From a virus: a stretch of DNA of 27,355 bases. Within the stretch, counting starts at the first letter, position 1. Every line of letters starts with the position of its first letter. The translations under genes and the position numbers were made by a program. The DNA lies in the IMG/VR virus record IMGVR_UViG_3300036768_001740, positions 1 through 27,355 of that record. One strand, given 5' to 3'. This document shows positions 8,442 through 15,805 of this stretch, piece after piece. The notes beneath the pieces were generated by a model. It did no database searches and was not told the origin of the DNA. It saw nothing but the letters and a program-made list of their open reading frames with translations.

Positions 8442-8806
8442 TACGCGGCTCCCGGGGGATTTGGTATGCGCGGCGAATCGAGGGTGCGGCCCTCTCCGTG
8501 CGGGGACCCCTTAAAAAACGGGCAGCGCCCGGTGAGGTTCCGTTCGGCGCAGACCGTTCGGAGGTTCGAGGGGTCATCGCTGCCGCCCTGCGACCGGGGG
8601 ATGATATGGTCGACGTGATGGTGGCGAGGGTGCGGGCATGGTCGGCCGCAGAAGACGCAACGGTGACCGTCGCGTTCGAGAACGGCGGGAACGATGCGCA
8701 TCGACCAGTCCCAGCCGCGGGGCGCACCGCGCTGGCGGCACCGGGGGCAGCGCTGGCCAGCGAGGAGGATGCGGCCGCAGTGTTCGCAGCGGCGGATGGC
8801 TGGCAT
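8441..8806 (-). CDS. HNH endonuclease with N-terminal zinc ribbon
   Basis: The 121-residue protein carries an N-terminal zinc ribbon (CEHC at 7-10 and CPRC at 20-23), then CVFC (50-53) and the HNH core HHHVDHIIPRSQGG (62-75) with DPSNLRTVC (78-86). HNH proteins beside the terminase genes are common in HK97-like phages, where they assist cos cleavage and packaging. The usual second CxxC before the final motif residue is changed here: CAERN instead of CxxCH or CxxCN, with another Cys at residue 95 that may substitute. It starts at ATG 8806 with a GAGGGGAG site. It is the first gene of the packaging block, 51 bases after the preceding gene. Confidence 0.9.
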   Translation of the reverse strand: MPAIRRCEHCGRILLAGQRCPRCRQRGAPRGWDWSMRIVPAVLERDGHRCVFCGRPCPHPRHHHVDHIIPRSQGGSDDPSNLRTVCAERNLTGRCPFFKGSPHGEGRTLDSPRIPNPPGAA

Positions 8807-8857
8807 CAGTCTCCCCTCAGCTGCACGGTGTCATCGTACTCGCGGGCCGAGAATCGA

Positions 8858-9328
8858 TTAGCCCAAGGTTGCATCTGAACCCTCCGTGAAGTCAGCATAC
8901 CACCGGCGCAGCGTCTCTGCGGCCAGAGTACGGTCGGTGACAGTGATAGTCAGCGACCGTGCGGTCCCGGCCATCATGGCGCCGGAGCCGTCGGTGACAG
9001 CGAGGAATTGCCGGACCAGTCCACGCACGTGCTGGGTGGCGCCTGCCAGCTGATGGTTGACCTGGACAGGTTCACCGAGCGGGGCGGCCTCGATGATGGC
9101 GAGGGCCCGTTCCAGCGCGGCATCGGCGGCAACCATGAACGGACGATACCGGCTGCGGGTCGTCGCGGTGCCGCCATGTACCCGCCACCAATGGATGCCG
9201 CAGAGCCCATCGAACCGGCTGGGGCGGTGATATGAGTCGTGCTCGCAGGGGCGCTCGGGCGGGGCCGGGGGCAGGTCGAGTGACCAGCCCAGCCGCACAT
9301 CCCGGCGACCGACATCAACCCATGCCAC
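8858..9328 (-). CDS. WVDVGRRDVRLG-family zinc-finger-like protein, left-arm copy
   Basis: I take GTG 9328 as the start, giving VAWVDVGRRDVRLG and a 156-residue product; longer open frames run into the preceding gene. After a Pro-rich linker comes a possible metal site: C28, H34, C43 and H46, in the context GLCGIHWWR. The middle is helical (AALERALAIIEAAPLGEPVQVNHQLAGAT) and the end has SLTITVTDRTLAAETLRRW. All three parts recur in the same order in the gene at 17103 on the other strand, so the two are paralogues. The finger resembles the Cys-Cys-GxC-His element of some phage DNA-associated proteins, but no function is known. It lies between the helicase group and the packaging genes. Confidence 0.75.
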   Translation of the reverse strand: MAWVDVGRRDVRLGWSLDLPPAPPERPCEHDSYHRPSRFDGLCGIHWWRVHGGTATTRSRYRPFMVAADAALERALAIIEAAPLGEPVQVNHQLAGATQHVRGLVRQFLAVTDGSGAMMAGTARSLTITVTDRTLAAETLRRWYADFTEGSDATLG

Positions 9329-9332
9329 CCCG

Positions 9333-9584
9333 TTACAGCTCCCGCTCGACATGGCCGTTGATGCGCCACTTGTACGGCCCGCCCGGGGCATCGCAGTACA
9401 GGGCGCCATACACCCGGGGCCGCGGCCAGCCATCCTCGAACATCAGCTCCAGCCACGCCCCTCCAGCGATGACAGTCAGCGCGGCAGCCGGGTCGTCAAT
9501 GGTCGGCGGGTCAACGGCCAGGTCGCCGCCACTAAGGGCCAGGACGGCTTCCATGATGGTCATGCGTCCATCGTCGTCAGGCAC
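9333..9584 (-). CDS. Small unknown protein
   Basis: An 83-residue product starts at GTG 9584 with an AGGAGG site and overlaps the helicase stop by 8 bases (GTGCCTGA). An ATG seven codons in is an alternative start. The sequence is acidic in the middle (GGDLAVDPPTIDDPAAALT) and ends with aromatic residues in a beta-like pattern (LELMFEDGW, VYGALYCDAPGGPYKWRING). The FEDGWPRPRVYG pattern does not match a family I recognise. It is coupled to the SNF2-like gene, so a role alongside the helicase is possible but not shown. Confidence 0.65.
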   Translation of the reverse strand: MPDDDGRMTIMEAVLALSGGDLAVDPPTIDDPAAALTVIAGGAWLELMFEDGWPRPRVYGALYCDAPGGPYKWRINGHVEREL

Positions 9585-10938
9585 AGAACACCTCCTCATG
9601 TCGGCGGGTGATTTCCGCCGCGATCTCCTCGATGATGTCGCCCTTACGCTCGAGCGTCCGGGCGATGCGCTCGTCAACGGTCCCGCGGGCGAGCAACCGG
9701 TAAAACGTCACCGGGCGGGTCTGGCCGGGGCGCACGAGCCGGGCCAGCGCCTGCTCGTAATCGCCGTAGGAGTACGTCAGCGAGTACCAGACGGCGTAGG
9801 CCGCCCGGACGAGCGAGATGCCGACTCCACCGCTCCGGGTTTGGACTGCGAGGATGCGGGGTCCGTCGGGGGCCTGCCATTCGGCCAGCTGGTTGATGCC
9901 GCCCGACAGCTCCGCCGACGTGGTGCCCAGCTCGCGGGCAACCTCATGCACTGTGGCGAGGTCGCGCCTGAACTGGCAGAACACCACCAGCGGCTCGCTC
10001 GGTGGGAGTTCTTCGATCAGCTCGCGCAGCGCCTCGCGTTTCGCGTTGCTGACCTGCACCGGGTTGCCCTCGTCCGATGGCAGCCAGCCGCCTGTTAGCT
10101 GTTGCAACCGGAGGAGCATCGTCAGCACCGACGACACGCTGACCCGCTCGCCCTCGCCGATCGAGGCGACCATCGACGAGGCCAGCTGGTGGTACGCCCG
10201 CAGGGCGCCGGGCTCCAGTTGAACCGGGATGTCGACCACGATCGAGTCGGGGCGTTCCAGATGCGAGACGTCGACCGGGAACGTGACCCGGGAGAGCCGG
10301 GCCTCGAAATCCGACAGATTCCTGTACCCGACGATGTTGCCGAGGCCGAATCGCCCGGCGATGGTGTACCGGGCGAGAAACGCCGTGTAGGCCGGGGGGA
10401 ACACCTCGGGGCGGCAGGCCCGCAGCTGGGCCCAGACATCGTGCGGGCCCTGCGGCATCGGGGTGCCGCTCAGGAGTAACACCGCCTGGGCCTGCCGCCG
10501 CAGCCGGGCCGCGTATCGGCTCGAGCGTGAACTGGGCGATTTAAGCCGCTGGGACTCGTCCCAGATGACTACGTCCCACTCGGTTCGGGCGAGAGTGTCA
10601 CCCAGCGGCGCGCGCCAGACCGCATCGTAGTTGCTCAGGACGATGCCGCCCTGTTGGGCGACCTGCAGGGCCCGGGCGGCGCGTTTGACGATCGGCCCGG
10701 TCCACGCATCGATGACCGGCGGGTGGTCGGGCCACCACCGGCCCAGCTCGCGCTGCCATGCGGGCAGGACTGCCAGCGGGGCGGTAATCAGCGCCCGCTT
10801 CGCCTCGCGCTGGCGCATGTACTCGATGGCGATCCGCGTCTTGCCGCCCCCCATGGCGACATGTAGCAGGCCGCCCGCCTGTTGTTCCGGCGCCGCCAGC
10901 CAGTCGAGGGCGCGGCGCTGGTGGGGCCAGAGATCCAT
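9577..10938 (-). CDS. SNF2-like superfamily 2 helicase/ATPase
   Basis: ATG 10938 follows a strong GAGGAGGTGA site, so this is taken as the start (453 residues). SF2 motifs appear in order: PHQRRALDWL (5-14, Q-like), Walker A MGGGKT (29-34), TAPLAVLPAWQREL (52-65), DESQ (127-130), LSGTPMPQGP (156-165), FCQFRRDL (320-327), RSGGVGISL (368-376) and QALARLVRPGQTRPV (396-410). The final GQ-containing motif is the SNF2 hallmark. Such proteins translocate on double-stranded DNA. In phages they often sit near VRR-NUC nucleases, and here a VRR-NUC gene is divergently transcribed across the shared control region. A role in replication, recombination or overcoming bound proteins is inferred. Confidence 0.93.
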   Translation of the reverse strand: MDLWPHQRRALDWLAAPEQQAGGLLHVAMGGGKTRIAIEYMRQREAKRALITAPLAVLPAWQRELGRWWPDHPPVIDAWTGPIVKRAARALQVAQQGGIVLSNYDAVWRAPLGDTLARTEWDVVIWDESQRLKSPSSRSSRYAARLRRQAQAVLLLSGTPMPQGPHDVWAQLRACRPEVFPPAYTAFLARYTIAGRFGLGNIVGYRNLSDFEARLSRVTFPVDVSHLERPDSIVVDIPVQLEPGALRAYHQLASSMVASIGEGERVSVSSVLTMLLRLQQLTGGWLPSDEGNPVQVSNAKREALRELIEELPPSEPLVVFCQFRRDLATVHEVARELGTTSAELSGGINQLAEWQAPDGPRILAVQTRSGGVGISLVRAAYAVWYSLTYSYGDYEQALARLVRPGQTRPVTFYRLLARGTVDERIARTLERKGDIIEEIAAEITRRHEEVFCA

Positions 10939-10956
10939 GCTCACCTCCTCGCCCAC

Positions 10957-10985
10957 AGCCTAGCAGGGGCCTCGCCCTCCGTCAA
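10957..10985 (-). promoter_or_regulatory. Possible leftward promoter of the SNF2 operon
   Basis: On the minus strand, TTGACG (10985-10980) and TAGGCT (10962-10957) are separated by 17 bases, matching a sigma70-type promoter at the -35 and moderately at the -10. The start site would fall near 10950, leaving a very short leader before the GAGGAGG site of the helicase gene. The flanking hairpin and repeat array lie just upstream, where a regulator could act. The -10 match is only three of six, so the call is tentative. Confidence 0.35.
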
Positions 10986-10986
10986 A

Positions 10987-11010
10987 CTAGGCCCGTCAGG
11001 GCGGGCCTAG
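10987..11010. promoter_or_regulatory. Perfect inverted repeat CTAGGCCCG-N6-CGGGCCTAG
   Basis: Nine-base arms are separated by TCAGGG. There is no T-run on either strand, so it is not a classical terminator. The right arm runs into the first unit of the adjoining repeat array (TAGTTCGGA at 11008), and the left arm lies next to the putative -35. It may be an operator or a structured element of the control region. Confidence 0.6.
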
Positions 11011-11058
11011 TTCGGATTTAGTTGGGAATAGTCAGGATTTAGTCGGCATTAGTTGGGA
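11008..11058 (+). repeat. Left array of five direct repeats, consensus TAGTTGGGA
   Basis: TAG begins at 11008, 11019, 11029, 11040 and 11050, a spacing of 11, 10, 11 and 10 bases, one turn of the helix. The units are TAGTTCGGA, TAGTTGGGA, TAGTCAGGA, TAGTCGGCA and TAGTTGGGA. The regular phase would place bound proteins on one face of DNA. The stretch is clearly richer in A and T than its surroundings. It could be an operator for cooperative regulators or an iteron-type replication origin. Confidence 0.85.
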
Positions 11059-11097
11059 TTCCGGCCATTTCGGCGCGAGGGGCGAAAATCTCCAGAT

Positions 11098-11146
11098 ACC
11101 CAACTATCCCAACTAATCCCAACTAAATCCTGACTAATCGTGACTA
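11098..11146 (-). repeat. Right array of five repeats, opposite orientation
   Basis: The reverse complements of the units, with CTA at 11104, 11113, 11123, 11134 and 11144 (spacing 9, 10, 11, 10), read TAGTTGGGT, TAGTTGGGA, TAGTTGGGA, TAGTCAGGA and TAGTCACGA on the minus strand. Together with the left array they form a large dyad around a centre of about 39 bases (11059-11097). The array overlaps a GTG at 11140 that would otherwise extend the nuclease frame, which argues for a downstream start of that gene. Confidence 0.85.
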
Positions 11147-11223
11147 TCGATGCGAGCCATCCGTTTGAGTCATGGGCCCGCGAGGGGGCCGCATACGGCA
11201 TCGCGACGGCCAGAGGGGCAGTC

Positions 11224-11667
11224 ATGGCGCTGATGATGGCAGGGGTTGCGCGCCATGTCAACGATGATCTACGCTGGCGGCCGATGCCCAGCGAGAGAGC
11301 CATCCGGCGGGCCATCCACGAGGCGCTGACGGCGCGGGGCGCCGCGCTGATCAGCACGACCGGGGCCTACGGCGGGGCGGGCCTGCCGGACTACGTCGCC
11401 TGTTACCGCGGCCGGTTTCTGGCCATCGAGGTCAAGCGCCCAGGCGGGCAGCCGACTCCGCTGCAGAGTGTCTGGCTGGAGCGCGTCCGGCAGGCCGGGG
11501 GCATCGCAATCGTGGCACGGTCCGCCGACGAGGCGGTCGCAGCAATCCAGTACATCGAGGAGGTCACACATGACGGATATCGGGGAACTGGCAGCCCGGT
11601 TCGAGGCGGTGGTACGCGAGAAACGCCGCCTCGAAACGGAACTCCGGCAGGTCACCCAGCTGGCTGA
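11224..11667 (+). CDS. VRR-NUC domain nuclease
   Basis: The start is taken at ATG 11224 behind AGAGGGG; ATG 11284 is the other candidate, and GTG 11140 is rejected because it lies inside the repeat array. The product has the PD-(D/E)XK core of VRR-NUC proteins: GGAGLPDYVACYRGRFLAIE then VKRPGG, with the catalytic D of LPD, E of IEVK and K of VKR, and the family's trailing QPTPLQSVWLERVRQAGGIAIVARS. These are structure-specific nucleases found stand-alone in phages, usually near helicases. The last 30 or so residues overlap the next gene by 98 bases in another frame and are Gly/Arg/Pro-rich, unlike the domain. They may be non-conserved read-through. Confidence 0.88.
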   Translation: MALMMAGVARHVNDDLRWRPMPSERAIRRAIHEALTARGAALISTTGAYGGAGLPDYVACYRGRFLAIEVKRPGGQPTPLQSVWLERVRQAGGIAIVARSADEAVAAIQYIEEVTHDGYRGTGSPVRGGGTRETPPRNGTPAGHPAG

Positions 11668-11971
11668 CCAGCTGGAGGCCGAGGTCGTGGACGCGATGAG
11701 TTCTGCGGGGCTGCAGAACCTCAGCACCGCGACATCCACCATCTACCTCGCCAACGAGGTCTGGGCGAGGCCCATCGACGAGGTTCAGGACATTCTGGTC
11801 GAGCGTCTGGATGCAGAGGGGCTCGGCGACATCGCCCGCCGTCGCGTTCAGACGCAAACGCTCAGCGCGATCATCCGGTCGCACCTCGACCTGTACGGCG
11901 AACCGCCCGCATGGGCGGAGGGTGTCGTCATCATCACGAACCGGCCAAGGGCGCGGGTGAGGGCGCGCTGA
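11570..11971 (+). CDS. Coiled-coil phage protein of unknown function
   Basis: ATG 11570 has an ideal GAGGAGG site and gives 133 residues. The N-terminal part is a coiled coil (ELAARFEAVVREKRRLETEL and on to LADQLEAEVVDAM). Then follows LSTATSTIYLANEVWARP, and later VQTQTLSAIIRSHLDLYGEPP, two short motifs that recur together in small phage proteins of the replication/recombination block. The C-terminus is Arg-rich. I know no verified function. It lies between the nuclease and the primase group, is preceded by an unusually long overlap, and is followed by a start-stop overlap. Confidence 0.72.
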   Translation: MTDIGELAARFEAVVREKRRLETELRQVTQLADQLEAEVVDAMSSAGLQNLSTATSTIYLANEVWARPIDEVQDILVERLDAEGLGDIARRRVQTQTLSAIIRSHLDLYGEPPAWAEGVVIITNRPRARVRAR

Positions 11972-12048
11972 TGGCCACCATGCTGGTGCAGGCGATCCTC
12001 ATCGCCGCAGTCGTCATCATCGGAATCGACACACTGAGGAGGTTTTAG
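11971..12048 (+). CDS. 25-residue hydrophobic peptide (candidate)
   Basis: A tiny frame starts at the ATG that overlaps the previous stop (TGATG) and ends in TAG two bases before the next ATG. The peptide reads MATMLVQAILIAAVVIIG then IDTLRRF: a single hydrophobic helix with a basic C-terminal end, as in one-pass membrane peptides. The strong AGGAGG site of the next gene lies in its last codons. It fills the gap exactly and has the coupling geometry seen throughout the operon, but at this length chance cannot be excluded. Confidence 0.5.
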   Translation: MATMLVQAILIAAVVIIGIDTLRRF

Positions 12049-12050
12049 CC

Positions 12051-12722
12051 ATGGCAGACATCGAACCCGTCACCCCGCGCCCCATCGCCGCCGCCACCCG
12101 GTACGGCATGGAGGACATCCTCGCCCCGGGCGAACGCCCTGGGCTGGCCGACCTGCCCCGCCTGCGCATCCCCGCGGGCGGCGGCACCACATGGGAGCTG
12201 CCGACCGGCGAGGCGGTTAAGGCTCTCGACGTCATCATCATCCATCGGCAGCTGACCCGCGCGTACTGGGCGACCGCGTTCGACGGCGGCAGCGAGCCGC
12301 CCGCCTGCGCCAGCGACGACGCAGTCACCGGCGTCGGCGACCCGGGCGGCAGCTGCGCCACCTGTCCAAACGCGCAGTTCGGCTCGAGCGGACGCGGACA
12401 GGCCTGCCGACTCATCACCCGGCTGTTCATCGCCCGGGCGCCTGGCCAGTTCCCCATGCTGCTCGCCCTGCCACCGTCGGCCGCGGCGGTCGCCCGGCAG
12501 TACATCGTCAACACCTTGATCGCGACTGGCCTGCCTTACTGGGGGCTCCGGACGACCATCACGCTCAACCGGGTCCAGTCGGCTGGGGGCGTGACGTACA
12601 GCGTTCCGACGTTCTCGGCCGGTAGGGCGCTGGAACCTGACGAGCTGACCGAGGTCGAGGCGATGCGCTCGGCGCTCATCCCCGCACTCTCGACACTGAG
12701 GGCGGGGACCGATGCCGTCTGA
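12051..12722 (+). CDS. Cys-rich phage replication-region protein of unknown function
   Basis: This 223-residue protein contains four cysteines arranged as C86, C102, C105 and C119, in PPACASDDAVTGVGDPGG followed by SCATCPNAQFGSSGRGQACR. This is a likely zinc-binding module. It is a recurring but uncharacterised family of phage proteins found beside primase genes. The motif around YW then CxSxD then CxxCPxxxxGS and GxxC is what I recognise. The rest is an alpha/beta protein with ALPPSAAAVARQYIVNTL near residues 139-156. It has a GAGGAGG site and overlaps the primase start by 11 bases, so a role with the primase or single-stranded DNA is inferred only. Confidence 0.75.
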   Translation: MADIEPVTPRPIAAATRYGMEDILAPGERPGLADLPRLRIPAGGGTTWELPTGEAVKALDVIIIHRQLTRAYWATAFDGGSEPPACASDDAVTGVGDPGGSCATCPNAQFGSSGRGQACRLITRLFIARAPGQFPMLLALPPSAAAVARQYIVNTLIATGLPYWGLRTTITLNRVQSAGGVTYSVPTFSAGRALEPDELTEVEAMRSALIPALSTLRAGTDAV

Positions 12723-14241
12723 GCGACTGGAAGCCGCCCTCAAGTACTTCGATCTGGGCCTGTCGGTCGTCCCAGCCGCGTGGCCCATCATCTCCGAGAC
12801 GGGTGAGGTCCGGTGCTCGTGCGGGCGGATGGCCTGCGCGAGCCCGGGCAAGCACCCGCTCATCCCGTGGGCCGCGTACCAGCGGATGCGGGCGCCCCGC
12901 GAGAAGGTCATCGAGTGGTGGGGGCGGCGCTGGCCGCAGGCAAACATCAGCATCGTCACCGGCGCGGTTTCAGGGCTGGTCGTCATCGACGTCGACCCCG
13001 GCCACGGCGGCGACGAGTCACTGGCCGATTTGGAGCGCGATCTGGGCCCTCTGCCGGACGGCCCGCGGGCAATCACCGGCGGGGGCGGACTGCACTTGCT
13101 CTTCCGGCACCCCGGGGGCGCCGAGATCCAGAGCCGGGCGGGCTGGCGGCCGGGGATTGACATCCGGGCTGACGGCGGGCAGATTATCGCCCCGCCATCA
13201 ACCCATGCCAGCGGCCGCCCGTATGGCTGGGAGGCCGAGCGGGCGGTGTACGAGATCGACATCCCGGCCCTGCCCCCGGCGTACCTCGCCGACATCCGGC
13301 GCCATGCCCCCATCGAGCGGCACGGTGCCGAAGGCATCGAGGGGCTGCTAACTCGTCACTGGCCAGAGGGCGAGCGAAACGGCAACCTGACCCGCGTGGC
13401 GGGCTGGCTGGTAGCAACCCACCGCGATGACCCGTTCGAGGTGCAGGCACGCCTGCACGAGATTAACGAGCGGCTCTGCATGCCTCCCCTGCCCCGGGCT
13501 GAGGTCGAGACGATCCTGAGGTCGATCTGGCGGCGGGACCACGAACAGCGCGAGCTGCGCGAGTTAACCGGCATGGACCCGGTCACTCCGGAGGAGCTGG
13601 ATGAACGCCCAGGCCTGTCCGAGGACGACATCGCCACGCTCACCCCGTCGCAGCGGAGCGAGCTTGTGACCATGGCGTGGACACAGGCGGGCCTGCCGGT
13701 TCCGGTCCGGCGCATCATCGCATACGAGGCGCCGGAGGGGGTCGAGTGGCACATCGCGCTGGAAGACGGCCGCGAGGTTTCCATCGGGGCTGACCTGCTG
13801 TCACAGCTGGCTGTCCGGCGCGCGGTCGCTAACGCGACGGGTTACATCATACCCCAGCGGGACCGGGGCGACTGGGAGGCGTTTGCCGCCCGGCTGCTGA
13901 TCCTCGCCGAGCGCATCGAGGCCCTGCCGCCCGGCGCTGAACAATGGAACAGCTGGGTCGAAATGCTCATCGCCGAGCGCGGCGTTTCGGACGGCGACCT
14001 CGACCTGCCGACCGCAACGGAAGACCTCATGCGGCGCGGCTCGGTTGTCCGGCGGACCGTCGGCGGCAACGCATACCACTGGGTCGCGCTGGGCCGCCTG
14101 CTTGTCTGGCTGGAAGTGCGGCTGGGGCTGCGCATTCACCAGCGGACAGCGGCCACGTGGGCGCGGCAGGCCGGGTGGGAACCGGCCACGTGGAACGACG
14201 CCGAGGGAGCTGGCTGGCGCGTCTGGAGGAAGCGATGCTGA
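12712..14241 (+). CDS. Prim-pol (archaeo-eukaryotic-type) primase
   Basis: This 509-residue protein has an N-terminal AEP prim-pol domain. Visible are a CxC..C..H cluster (C35, C37, C42, H48), VVIDVDPGHGGDE with metal-binding D93 and D95, ITGGGGLHLLFRHP with H128, and GIDIRADGGQIIAPPSTHAS (148-167). A PriCT-like domain follows at about 225-285 (ERNGNLTRVAGWLVATHRDD, then RAEVETILRSIW). The last 200 or so residues show no P-loop, so the helicase usually fused to such primases is absent. The neighbouring UvrD-like helicase may supply it. The domain makes primers and can act as a DNA polymerase. No separate replicative polymerase gene appears in the window. Confidence 0.9.
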   Translation: MPSERLEAALKYFDLGLSVVPAAWPIISETGEVRCSCGRMACASPGKHPLIPWAAYQRMRAPREKVIEWWGRRWPQANISIVTGAVSGLVVIDVDPGHGGDESLADLERDLGPLPDGPRAITGGGGLHLLFRHPGGAEIQSRAGWRPGIDIRADGGQIIAPPSTHASGRPYGWEAERAVYEIDIPALPPAYLADIRRHAPIERHGAEGIEGLLTRHWPEGERNGNLTRVAGWLVATHRDDPFEVQARLHEINERLCMPPLPRAEVETILRSIWRRDHEQRELRELTGMDPVTPEELDERPGLSEDDIATLTPSQRSELVTMAWTQAGLPVPVRRIIAYEAPEGVEWHIALEDGREVSIGADLLSQLAVRRAVANATGYIIPQRDRGDWEAFAARLLILAERIEALPPGAEQWNSWVEMLIAERGVSDGDLDLPTATEDLMRRGSVVRRTVGGNAYHWVALGRLLVWLEVRLGLRIHQRTAATWARQAGWEPATWNDAEGAGWRVWRKRC

Positions 14242-15800
14242 CGCGCGTCATCGGGCCGCCCGGTACTGGGAAAACGTCCTGGGTGCAGTCGTTCGTGGCT
14301 GGCCTGCCCCACCGGTCGCTGTTGCTCGCCTCGCACACACGCACTGCGGCGCGGGTGCTGGCCGCCCGGATCGATGATGTAAATCCGGAAGCGATTGGAA
14401 CCCTGCATAGCCATGCATACCGCGCGCTGGGCCGTCCGTCGGTGGCCGAGGCCGGGAAACTGGCGAGGGAGTGGAACCAGCGCGCGCCCCGGGACGACTG
14501 GCGGATCGGCGCCGAGCGCGACCCTGGAGACCCGCTCGGGACCGAGTCGCGTGAGGGCGAGCTGTTCGCCGAGTTCCAGCGGTGGCGCGAGTCGGCGGCG
14601 CCGGATGCCGACCCGCCGCCGCGGTTCGCGGCGCTCGCGCGGGCATGGGCCGAGTTCAAGGCCGAGCACGAGGCCATCGATTTCGTTGACATGCTGACGC
14701 TGCCGGTTCGCCGGGGACTGCCGCCGCCGCTGCGGCCAGCGGTGCTCATCGTCGACGAGGCGCAAGACCTCACGCCCGCGGGCTGGGCGCTGGTGCGGCA
14801 TTGGGCCCGGTTTGTCGACGAGGTCGTGGTGGCCGGTGACCCGGCCCAGACGATCTACGAGTGGGCCGGGGCCTCCCCGGCCCCGCTGTTTGAGGAAGGC
14901 TGGCACGAGCTGTTACTCGACCGCAGTTACCGCCTACCGGGCGAGGTGCACCGGTTCGCCGAGTCGCTGTTGCTGCAGCACTCGGGCCCGATGTCGCGCG
15001 GCCGGTGGTATCGGCCGCGGCCAGAGGACGGCGAGGTCAGGCGCGCAGGTTTCCGGCTGCGTGAAACCGACAGTGTGATCCGGCTCGTTCAGGAACTGCC
15101 CGGCACGACCATGGTGCTGACGACCTGCGGTTACATGCTGCGCCCGCTGATGGCTGCGCTGCGGGATGCCGGGATGCCGTGGTGGAACCCTTACCGCCGG
15201 GCCGACACCTCTCTCAACCCCCTGCGCGAGGAGGTCGGCGAGGGGCGCATCAGCACGGTGTCGCGGGTGCTGGCGTTTCTGCGCCCTCACCCCGAGGTTT
15301 GGGGCGACGACGCCCGGCTCTGGAGCGGCGAGGACTTCGCGATCTGGCTGCGGATGCTGCGGGCCGACCAGTTCGCGGAGCGCGGCGCGCGTGACCGCCT
15401 GCTAGCAAACCCGCCCGCCCTGAACATCGACATGGTCGCGGACGCGCTGGTTGACGAGGCCCGGGCCGGGATGGCCGACCTGCGGCTCGACTGGCTGGCC
15501 CAGGCGTCGTTACGCGAGTACCGCGGCACCATCGAGTTCATGGCGGCGATCGCCCGGCGCGGCGGGTTCGGCCGCCTGCGTCAACGCCCCCAGCTGATCC
15601 TCGGCACCATCCACAGCGTCAAGGGCGGCGAGGCCGACAACGTGGTCATCTCGCCGGACCTGTCGCTGCAGGGCGCCGAGTCGCTGGCGACCCGGGCCGG
15701 GCAGGATGCCATGATCCGGCTGATGTACACCGGGGTGACCCGGGCGCGCGAGCGGCTGGTGATCCTCGAACCGAGCGGTCGACTCGCATGCGGCCTGTAA
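14235..15800 (+). CDS. UvrD/Rep-like superfamily 1 helicase
   Basis: The start is ATG 14235 with a GGAGG site; the ATG overlaps the primase stop by 7 bases. The 521-residue product has SF1 motifs: GPPGTGKT (7-14), LASHTRTAARVLA (31-43), TLHSHAYRAL (56-65), VDEAQDL (173-179), GDPAQTIYEWAGA (201-213), LDRSYRLP (228-235), TIHSVKGGEADNVVI in the C-terminal third, and YTGVTRARERLVIL near the end. These are the full UvrD-family set, with a shorter insert (2B-like) region than in UvrD. It unwinds or translocates 3' to 5'. It is encoded with the prim-pol, so a replicative or recombination role is likely. Confidence 0.93.
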   Translation: MLTRVIGPPGTGKTSWVQSFVAGLPHRSLLLASHTRTAARVLAARIDDVNPEAIGTLHSHAYRALGRPSVAEAGKLAREWNQRAPRDDWRIGAERDPGDPLGTESREGELFAEFQRWRESAAPDADPPPRFAALARAWAEFKAEHEAIDFVDMLTLPVRRGLPPPLRPAVLIVDEAQDLTPAGWALVRHWARFVDEVVVAGDPAQTIYEWAGASPAPLFEEGWHELLLDRSYRLPGEVHRFAESLLLQHSGPMSRGRWYRPRPEDGEVRRAGFRLRETDSVIRLVQELPGTTMVLTTCGYMLRPLMAALRDAGMPWWNPYRRADTSLNPLREEVGEGRISTVSRVLAFLRPHPEVWGDDARLWSGEDFAIWLRMLRADQFAERGARDRLLANPPALNIDMVADALVDEARAGMADLRLDWLAQASLREYRGTIEFMAAIARRGGFGRLRQRPQLILGTIHSVKGGEADNVVISPDLSLQGAESLATRAGQDAMIRLMYTGVTRARERLVILEPSGRLACGL

Positions 15801-15805
15801 AGAGT

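Noticed and set aside
10939-10956. A longer start for the SNF2-like gene
   Set aside because: The GAGGAGG site points to ATG 10938; the extra six residues would overlap the ribosome-binding site itself.
11140-11223. An upstream GTG start for the VRR-NUC gene
   Set aside because: It lies in the repeat array, lacks a Shine-Dalgarno site, and adds residues outside the domain.
13944-14234. Upstream extension of the UvrD-like gene to 13944
   Set aside because: It is the shifted frame of the primase C-terminus. The helicase starts at ATG 14235, directly before its Walker A motif, behind GGAGG.
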